Notes under the pieces: generated by a model
The model's database searches: none
What the model saw: the letters and a program-made list of their open reading frames with translations, nothing else
Told to the model about the DNA's origin: nothing
In this document: positions 12,241 to 17,457 of the stretch, piece after piece
Layout: every line of letters starts with the position of its first letter
Position numbering within the stretch: the first letter of the stretch is position 1
Made by a program: the position numbers and the translations under genes
NCBI GenBank assembly: GCA_937982515.1
Contig: CALJMB010000238.1
Coordinates: forward strand, 1 to 17,457
DNA length: 17,457 nucleotides
Source: an uncultured Balneolaceae bacterium
GTDB taxonomy: Bacteria > Bacteroidota > Rhodothermia > Balneolales > Balneolaceae
Direction of reading: 5' to 3'

Positions 12241-13518
12241 CTAAGCTGTTTCCAGCAGCCGTTCGATTTTTTCGTACATGGTATCCAGCTCTTCTTTGGT
12301 GGTACAGTACGGAGGCATCAGGTAGAGCACGTTTCCTAGAGGCCTGAGTAGTACGCCCTCGTCCACACATTTCTTTTTGATGTCGTTGGCTATCTGGTTG
12401 AGGTATCCATCCTCTTCATTCGTTTTTATGTTCATCGCCGCTATGGTTCCTGTAACACGGTGACGGGTTAATAAGGGGTGTGCCTCCAGCCTGTCCAGGT
12501 GTTCCCGGTGCCACTGTTCCATTTCTGTGAAGACCGGTTCATGTTCCTTCATCAGCTCAAAGGAGGCGATGGCGGCGGCGCAGCCCAGGGGGTTGGCGGT
12601 ATAGCTGTGCCCGTGCCAGAAGGTTTTGGCTGGATCGGAACTGTTAAAGGTCTCGTAGATGGCATCCGAGCATACGGTTACTGACAACGGCAGGAAGCCG
12701 CCCGTCAGCCCCTTGGCCAGACAGATGATGTCCGGTTCCACCTGGGCGCGCCGGCAGGCAAACCAGTCGCCTGTGCGTCCGAATCCGGTCATTACTTCAT
12801 CAAATAACAGCAGGGTATCGAACTGGCGGTTCACCCAGTGCAGTTTCTGCAGAAAATCTTCCCGGCACATGCGCATGCCGCCGGCCCCCTGAACCAGCGG
12901 CTCGATTAAAATCCCGGCGTATTGCCCCGGGTTTCTGTCCAGCATTTCTTCCAGCCGACTTATCACAGCGTCCTCCTTCTCCCCTGCCTGCTCATCTCCG
13001 ATCCAGGTGGCGGGGTAAGGCAGAAACTCCACATCGAACAGAAGCTCCCTGAACACATCGGTAAAAACCGAATGGGCTCCCGCCGACATCGCCCCGAAGG
13101 TATCTCCGTGATAGGCGCCTTCAAAACAGATAAAGGTTTTTCGCTCCTCGCCCCTGTTCTTCCAGTATTGATATGCGATCTTCATCGCCACCTCAACAGC
13201 AGTAGATCCGTCATCGGAATAGAACACCCTGTTCAGGGCTCCGGGCAGGGCGCCTGCTACCAGTTCCGCCACCCGCTCAGCGGGTTCATGGGTGAAGTTG
13301 GCAAAGATCACATGTTCCAGCTGTTGGGCCTGCCGGTAGATGGCTTCGGTGATTTTGGGATGTGCATGTCCGTGAATATTCACCCACCAGCTGGAGATGC
13401 AATCCATAATCCGCCGCCCGTCTTCCAGCTCCAGCCACAGGCCTTCCCCCTGGGTTACTTTCAGCGGTTCGGGTGCATCTTTCAAAATCGTAAAAGGATA
13501 CCAGATGTTTGGGTGCAT
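12241..13518 (-). CDS. bioA: Adenosylmethionine-8-amino-7-oxononanoate aminotransferase
   Basis: A 425-residue class-III aminotransferase of normal length. It starts MHPNIWYPFT, the conserved BioA opening, and has SSWWVNIHGHAHPKI, YSDDGSTAVEVAMKIA (100-115), AYHGDTFGAMS (135-145), DEVMTGFGRTG (240-250, Asp240 contacts the PLP ring nitrogen) and CLAKGLTGGFLP with the PLP lysine at 269. It converts 7-keto-8-aminopelargonate to 7,8-diaminopelargonate using SAM as amino donor. It is last of the biotin genes here and is separated from bioD by 377 bp occupied by a repeat element, so it may have its own promoter or depend on read-through. Confidence 0.93.
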   Translation of the reverse strand: MHPNIWYPFTILKDAPEPLKVTQGEGLWLELEDGRRIMDCISSWWVNIHGHAHPKITEAIYRQAQQLEHVIFANFTHEPAERVAELVAGALPGALNRVFYSDDGSTAVEVAMKIAYQYWKNRGEERKTFICFEGAYHGDTFGAMSAGAHSVFTDVFRELLFDVEFLPYPATWIGDEQAGEKEDAVISRLEEMLDRNPGQYAGILIEPLVQGAGGMRMCREDFLQKLHWVNRQFDTLLLFDEVMTGFGRTGDWFACRRAQVEPDIICLAKGLTGGFLPLSVTVCSDAIYETFNSSDPAKTFWHGHSYTANPLGCAAAIASFELMKEHEPVFTEMEQWHREHLDRLEAHPLLTRHRVTGTIAAMNIKTNEEDGYLNQIANDIKKKCVDEGVLLRPLGNVLYLMPPYCTTKEELDTMYEKIERLLETA

Positions 13519-13525
13519 GGGGTAT

Positions 13526-13550
13526 TGGTTAGTGGTTGGTGGTTAGTGGT
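13526..13550. repeat. ggttagtgg short direct repeats upstream of bioA
   Basis: ggttagtgg occurs at 13527-13535 and 13541-13549, joined by ttggt, 8 bp upstream of the bioA start. Such ggttagtggttggt strings are frequent simple repeats between genes in this group. No promoter or ribosome site for bioA stands out here. Confidence 0.55.
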
Positions 13551-13573
13551 CTGTTGATGCCTGAATAAGTTTT

Positions 13574-13826
13574 CTCCCCCTTAGAAAAGGGGGATTAGGG
13601 GGTTGTCTTTACGCTAAAGTATAGCGTGAACAGCCTGTCCGCCGGCCGGCTGATTTGTTCGTGCTCTTTCCCGAAGTGGCACGAGCGGACGCTCGCGCCA
13701 TTGAATTTAGTGCACTAATTCGATATAGCAATGGAACTAACTCCATTAGATCTGAGCACAGAGTAGCTACTGACAACCCCCGCCCCCAAAAGCCTTCGGG
13801 GCACCCCACTTTATTAAGGGGGGGAG
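13574..13826. repeat. 253-bp inverted-repeat element between bioD and bioA
   Basis: The left end ctcccccttagaaaag...gggggttgtc (13574-13607) is matched in inverse by the right end, gacaaccccc...ttaagggggggag (13772-13826), which has extra bases including a ccttcggggc hairpin. Inside lies a near-palindrome tggcacgagcg/cgctcgcgcca (about 13677-13701). No protein is encoded. It has the form of a small non-autonomous mobile element, perhaps with a second repeat nested in it. Confidence 0.6.
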
Positions 13827-13895
13827 ATAGGAGTTGCCGATCTCATGGTCTGCTGTCATTATCACTATATGCCTGTTTTAGTCTGCTCAAACCAC

Positions 13896-14528
13896 TCAGG
13901 AGTTAAAAAATGTATTGAACGTTCTTTCCAGCACATTAGCATTGATTTCTGCCAGTGGTTCTACCTCCGCCAGCACCTCTACTTCACCGTACTTTTCTAT
14001 CGCCTCTCTGTTGCTTTCATTCTTTGGCCCATTCATAATTACACCCAGAATGGGAATATTCCGGCTGCGAAGGGCCTCGAGTGAAAGGAAGGTGTGGTTA
14101 AGCGTACCCAGTTCACTCCGCGCCACCAGCAAGGCCGGCAGATCCAGATGCCGGATCAGATCGATGATCATCTCTTCGCCGTTCAGCGGAACCATTAACC
14201 CGCCGGCGCCTTCCACAACCAGATGACCGGTGGAAAACTCCGGTAAGCTGAACTTATCGAGTGCAATGGAGATACCATCGATCGCCGCCGATGCGTGCGG
14301 TGAGAGCGGTTCGGTGAGCCTGAATTGCTCGGGAACAAAATGCTGTGTCCCCAGGCCCGTTACCTGTCTGACAAACGCTGTGTCGGTCTCCTCCTCCAGT
14401 CCCGACTGAATGGGTTTCCAGTAGGTCGCTTTCAGGCCTGCCACAAGTATGGCAGACACCACGGTCTTGCCAATACCCGTGTCTGTACCCGTTACAAAAA
14501 AGGCTTCCGGAAATTCTTTTGCCATCAT
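13896..14528 (-). CDS. bioD: Dethiobiotin synthetase
   Basis: A 210-residue protein of usual length. The P-loop GTDTGIGKT is at residues 14-22. The substrate-binding YWKPIQSG has its key lysine at 38, EGAGGLMVPL has Glu106, and a later stretch reads GVIMNG. It closes the ureido ring by carboxylating 7,8-diaminopelargonate with ATP and CO2. The start may be either of two adjacent ATGs (14528 or 14525); no Shine-Dalgarno is visible. It lies 60 bp after bioC, with short gtattacgtattg-like repeats between, so co-transcription with bioC is likely. Confidence 0.92.
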   Translation of the reverse strand: MMAKEFPEAFFVTGTDTGIGKTVVSAILVAGLKATYWKPIQSGLEEETDTAFVRQVTGLGTQHFVPEQFRLTEPLSPHASAAIDGISIALDKFSLPEFSTGHLVVEGAGGLMVPLNGEEMIIDLIRHLDLPALLVARSELGTLNHTFLSLEALRSRNIPILGVIMNGPKNESNREAIEKYGEVEVLAEVEPLAEINANVLERTFNTFFNS

Positions 14529-14588
14529 GTGGATTGGAGGATTGGGAGATTTGTTGATTGGCAGCTTGTACGTATTACGTATTGTGCA

Positions 14589-15395
14589 TTAAATATAATC
14601 CCGCTTGACAGCCAGGAATACCACGTGGTAGCTGACCTGAATGTCCCCTTTCTGTTGCTCGTCCCAATGTTTGATCAGCATCTTCATTTCTGACAGGCTC
14701 AGATGCCGCCCCTTTTTCTGTGTATGGGCGCCCAGCTGTTTCAGATGGCGGAAGAAGTCGGCAGCTCCGGAAAACTTCTGGGTAATGGTATCTTCGTAAT
14801 AGTCGACTTGTGCCGGGCCGGTGGACAGTTTGATGACCATCTCTTCGGTATCGGGCAGGGTATTTCCGGTGAACGGGAGGCCCAGCTCACGGCAATACTG
14901 TCTCCACTCCGGAAAGCTTTCATTGCCGGGAAAAGAAGCCAGCAGCAAACCGCCGGGCTTTGTGACTTCCAGCCACCGGCCCAGCGTCAGGGCGGGGTCT
15001 TTAAACCATTGAGCGGTAAAGCCGCTTACAGTCATTGCATACTCCGGCTCCCCCGTCGGGTGGTCCTCAGCATCCAGGACTTCAAATGTTGCGTTTGGAT
15101 GGTTGCCGAATTTTTGCTCACATGTTGCCAACATATCGGCGGAGAGATCGGTGATTTTCAGTTTCCGGTCGGGATACAGTTCCAACAACCCCTCCGTTAC
15201 AAAACCTGTTCCGCATCCTATTTCAAGGATCGGTCCGGGGGGAAGGATGTCTCTCCACGGCTGCAAGGCATTGATCAGCCGCCGGGCCACTTCTTTTTGC
15301 ACATCCGCGTGCTTCTCATAGTAGGCTGCGGCATTTCCGAAGTGGCGGGCGATGTTTTTTTTAAGGTCTGTTACCGGGTGTGCGATATCGTTCAT
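14589..15395 (-). CDS. bioC: Malonyl-ACP O-methyltransferase
   Basis: A 268-residue SAM-dependent methyltransferase. The N-terminus has the BioC signature HFGNAAAYYEKHADVQKEVA (about 18-37). SAM motif I is LEIGCGTG (about 57-64), then ITDLSADML and the BioC-type VSGFTAQWFKDP. It methylates malonyl-ACP (or its CoA ester) so that fatty-acid synthesis can extend it to pimeloyl-ACP methyl ester. It sits 228 bp downstream of the esterase gene that would remove that methyl group. Length is typical. No fusion with the esterase is present, unlike some Bacteroides proteins. Confidence 0.9.
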   Translation of the reverse strand: MNDIAHPVTDLKKNIARHFGNAAAYYEKHADVQKEVARRLINALQPWRDILPPGPILEIGCGTGFVTEGLLELYPDRKLKITDLSADMLATCEQKFGNHPNATFEVLDAEDHPTGEPEYAMTVSGFTAQWFKDPALTLGRWLEVTKPGGLLLASFPGNESFPEWRQYCRELGLPFTGNTLPDTEEMVIKLSTGPAQVDYYEDTITQKFSGAADFFRHLKQLGAHTQKKGRHLSLSEMKMLIKHWDEQQKGDIQVSYHVVFLAVKRDYI

Positions 15396-15623
15396 ATAAT
15401 CTTTATTTCTGTGTTTCCTCTACTCGCTTCTTAGGAGTGGAGTTATTACGCTCGTTAAGTGTTGTGTCGTCCCGGGAAACGGAGTGCGCAACGGGGGATC
15501 TCAAAATGCCATAAAGTCACGCGCCTGATACCTGCGGCCAGGCTCTGTCAATGTCTGAGATATTCTCCGGCTACCGACGGATCCCTCAACCCCGCAGTTG
15601 CCGGGAGGTTCGGGATGGCAGGC
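15396..15623. other. 228-bp gap between the esterase gene and bioC
   Basis: It contains two roughly opposed segments, gtgtcgtcccgggaaacgga ending in gatctca (about 15463-15503) and tgagatattctccggctacc ending in cgacggatcc (about 15557-15586). They resemble the ctgagatccttcgct type of intergenic repeat in degenerate form. No gene, promoter or terminator stands out. Confidence 0.4.
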
Positions 15624-16313
15624 TCATCCATAATTTAAAATTATTTTTTCTATCTCCGATTTTATAAACAGCCAGCTCTGTTCCGTATGGGTAAAGGGCA
15701 GTGCGTGCCCGGCTTGTTTAATTTCCAGATAGTTGCTGCCGGGATAGAGTTCATCGTGCAGTTCCCGGCCAATGATGCAGGGAACGATGGCGTCCCGGGA
15801 ACCGTGAAGGATACAAATATTGGGGATTTTATTCAGCTGTTCCGATGCTATTTTTGATTCATTCAGTCTTTTTAAATCGTCCTGCAGTAATCTTCTGTTC
15901 AGCGCTCCCTCAGGCGGCGGCCAGCCTTCATGCGGACTAAAAACATTCCGGTAAAAATCTTTCAGTACCTGATGGGGAGCTTCCTCCATACGGTTGATCA
16001 TCTGCCTCAGTACCAGCTGCGAGCGCCGCCTAAGCCGGGCAGCCTGAGGGTGAAAGGAGCGGAACCCTCCGAATAGTACAAGCAGGTCGGCATGATCGAG
16101 TATTTCCGGATCACACAGATGCAGGCCGAATGAGTGCGCAAAAATAATGCGTCCGTGCTCTCCCGGCGTAAACTCCGGCTCATGGGCCATGGAAAAATAA
16201 CCCCGGTTAAAGGAGCGGAAGGTTACTTCACCGGGGAAAAACGGCTTCCATACCTCCCAGCAGGTGGCATCCAAGCCCCATCCATGGTATGCTATAATCT
16301 CAGCTCGTTTCAC
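15624..16313 (-). CDS. BioH-like pimeloyl-ACP methyl ester esterase (alpha/beta hydrolase)
   Basis: A 229-residue alpha/beta hydrolase. HGWGLDATCW (10-19) is the oxyanion region seen in BioH and BioG. The nucleophile elbow is AHSFG with Ser61, the acid is Asp174 in LHGSRDAIVP, and the base is His203 in AGHALPF. Its start overlaps the end of bioF by 14 bp, and bioC follows, so the expected job is to cleave the methyl ester that BioC installs, releasing pimeloyl-ACP. It is somewhat short for BioH (about 256) and lacks the usual GWSLGG elbow, so it may be BioG or a distinct esterase family. I give no symbol for that reason. Confidence 0.75.
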   Translation of the reverse strand: MKRAEIIAYHGWGLDATCWEVWKPFFPGEVTFRSFNRGYFSMAHEPEFTPGEHGRIIFAHSFGLHLCDPEILDHADLLVLFGGFRSFHPQAARLRRRSQLVLRQMINRMEEAPHQVLKDFYRNVFSPHEGWPPPEGALNRRLLQDDLKRLNESKIASEQLNKIPNICILHGSRDAIVPCIIGRELHDELYPGSNYLEIKQAGHALPFTHTEQSWLFIKSEIEKIILNYG

Positions 16314-17457
16314 GGTTCCAGCTTTTCAGTGCTGTTATCAGCCGTTCAATGTGCTCGTCCGTATGCCTCATAGAGAGGGTAAAACGTATTCTGGAACCCT
16401 GTTCCGGGACGGTTGGCGGACGGATCGCTGTGGCTAGTATACCCTGGCTTTCCAGCCATGAAGCCATATCGAGCGTTTGCCGCTCATCTCCGATAATAAC
16501 GGGTATGATTTGGGTGGATGAAGGCCCGGTGGCAAAACCGGCATCCTGTATGGCTTGCCGGACCTCTGCTATTCTTCTGTGATAAGCCTCACGTTCGCTC
16601 TCCAGGCCGGGGATGATGTCGAGTGCGGCATCTATAGCTCCAATCACGGCCGGCGGCAAAGCCGTGGTATAGATAAAGCCCGGACAAAAATTGACCAGGT
16701 AGTCTCTCATCTTACCTGAACAAACCACATAAGAACCAAAAGCTCCAAAGGCTTTGCCGCAGGTTCCAAGTAAAATATCCACTCCCGGTACGCCCGATGC
16801 CAGGCCTAATCCTTTGGGTCCCCAGACCCCTGCAGCGTGTGCATCATCTGCATAAAGAAGAGCGTCGTATTTTTGAGCCAGCTGAGATATTTCCTCTATG
16901 GGGCTGCGGTCGCCATCCATACTAAAAACAGTTTCCGTAATGACTACTATTCTGCTAAATGACCGTTCACCGGCCCGGATCAAAAGCTTTTGGAGGTGAT
17001 TCAGGTCGTTATGCTCAAACCGCTGAAACGTTGCACGGCTTAGCAATGCCCCCTGCAGCAGGCTGTTGTGGCTGAGCTTGTCTGCCAGAATGAGTGATCG
17101 GCGGTCGGCCAGGGTGCCGATGATGGTACTGTTGGCCTGAAATCCGCTGTTCAATAGCAAGGCCGCTTCTCTGTCAAAGACCTCAGCCAGCTTTTCTTCC
17201 AGTCTCCGATGAATATCAAAGGTACCGCTGACGAGGCGTGAGGCCTGAGAGCCCGCTCCGTATCGCGTTGTGAACTCAACTGCACGGCTGATAACTTCAG
17301 GGTGTCGTGATAGCCCCAGGTAATCATTAGAACTGAAATTAAGCAGGATTTTCCCGTTCTTCTTTACCTCCACCCCGTCTTCTTCCGGTTCATACGGAAC
17401 TAATTGGCGAAGACGTTTCTCCGCTTTCCGGTTGTTGAGCGCGTCATCAATAAAAGC
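16300..17457 (-). CDS. bioF: 8-amino-7-oxononanoate synthase, 5' end cut by window edge
   Basis: The frame is open to the right edge. The GTG at 17373 is internal, since the 28 codons before it (FIDDALNNRKAEKRLRQL...) match the N-terminal helix of this family. 385 residues are visible, so only a few are missing. Landmarks are NFSSNDYLGLSRHP, YGAGSQASRLVSG, LLLNSGFQAN, ETVFSMDGD, YADDAHAAGVWGPKGLG and the PLP lysine in TCGKAFGAFG. It condenses pimeloyl-ACP with L-alanine. Close relatives (Kbl, Spt, HemA) share the fold; the biotin context settles the call. It is the first visible gene of the minus-strand biotin cluster. Confidence 0.9.
   Translation of the reverse strand, partial: AFIDDALNNRKAEKRLRQLVPYEPEEDGVEVKKNGKILLNFSSNDYLGLSRHPEVISRAVEFTTRYGAGSQASRLVSGTFDIHRRLEEKLAEVFDREAALLLNSGFQANSTIIGTLADRRSLILADKLSHNSLLQGALLSRATFQRFEHNDLNHLQKLLIRAGERSFSRIVVITETVFSMDGDRSPIEEISQLAQKYDALLYADDAHAAGVWGPKGLGLASGVPGVDILLGTCGKAFGAFGSYVVCSGKMRDYLVNFCPGFIYTTALPPAVIGAIDAALDIIPGLESEREAYHRRIAEVRQAIQDAGFATGPSSTQIIPVIIGDERQTLDMASWLESQGILATAIRPPTVPEQGSRIRFTLSMRHTDEHIERLITALKSWNRETS

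Noticed and set aside
14703..15434. Plus-strand frame of 243 codons opposite bioC
   Set aside because: It is antisense to a fully supported methyltransferase, and its composition is not protein-like.
16300..17373. bioF starting at GTG 17373 as a complete gene
   Set aside because: The frame continues to the window edge with the conserved N-terminal helix of the family, so the gene is partial.

Overview
The window looks like a chromosomal segment from a Gram-negative bacterium of the Bacteroidota/Balneolota/Rhodothermota kind. The reasons are a TonB receptor paired with a beta-propeller lipoprotein, weak or absent Shine-Dalgarno sequences, an ABC ATPase with the C-terminal extension common in that group, and intergenic regions full of palindromic dispersed repeats. 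No phage, transposase, rRNA or tRNA gene was seen. The phylum call is inference.

Layout. (i) 1-3890, minus strand: a cobalamin uptake unit led by a promoter and a cobalamin riboswitch. It then carries a 61-residue remnant of a TonB receptor, a complete TonB receptor, a BtuG-like beta-propeller lipoprotein, and the start of a DUF5522-type small protein cut by the window edge. (ii) 3927-6492: two outer-membrane barrel-like genes on the plus strand. They sit between long non-coding stretches holding perfect palindromes, a hairpin-rich GC-rich stretch and, at 6046-6264, an array of eight 14-bp units repeated at exactly 23-bp intervals. (iii) 6493-10512, minus strand: a second riboswitch followed by btuF, btuC and btuD. 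(iv) 10513-12240, plus strand: a permease remnant and a lower-GC zeta-toxin-like kinase with a small partner gene. (v) 12241-17457, minus strand: a biotin cluster reading bioF, a BioH-like esterase gene, bioC, bioD and bioA, with bioF running off the right edge.

How it works together. The two minus-strand B12 units form a complete uptake route: surface capture (BtuG-like), outer-membrane passage (TonB receptor), periplasmic binding (BtuF) and inner-membrane transport (BtuC2D2). Each unit is led by a copy of the same 383-bp riboswitch block. The copies differ at only two positions, lie 6612 bp apart in direct orientation, and imply a recent duplication or gene conversion. The biotin genes supply the pimeloyl-ACP route (BioC makes the methyl ester, the esterase removes it) and three of the four ring-assembly steps. 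bioB is not in the window.

The most unusual sequences are non-coding. They are the symmetric 23-bp-period array at 6046-6264, and a dispersed palindromic element built into the peripheral domain of both riboswitches, whose inverted end coincides with the likely B12 box and which recurs at 12061-12215.
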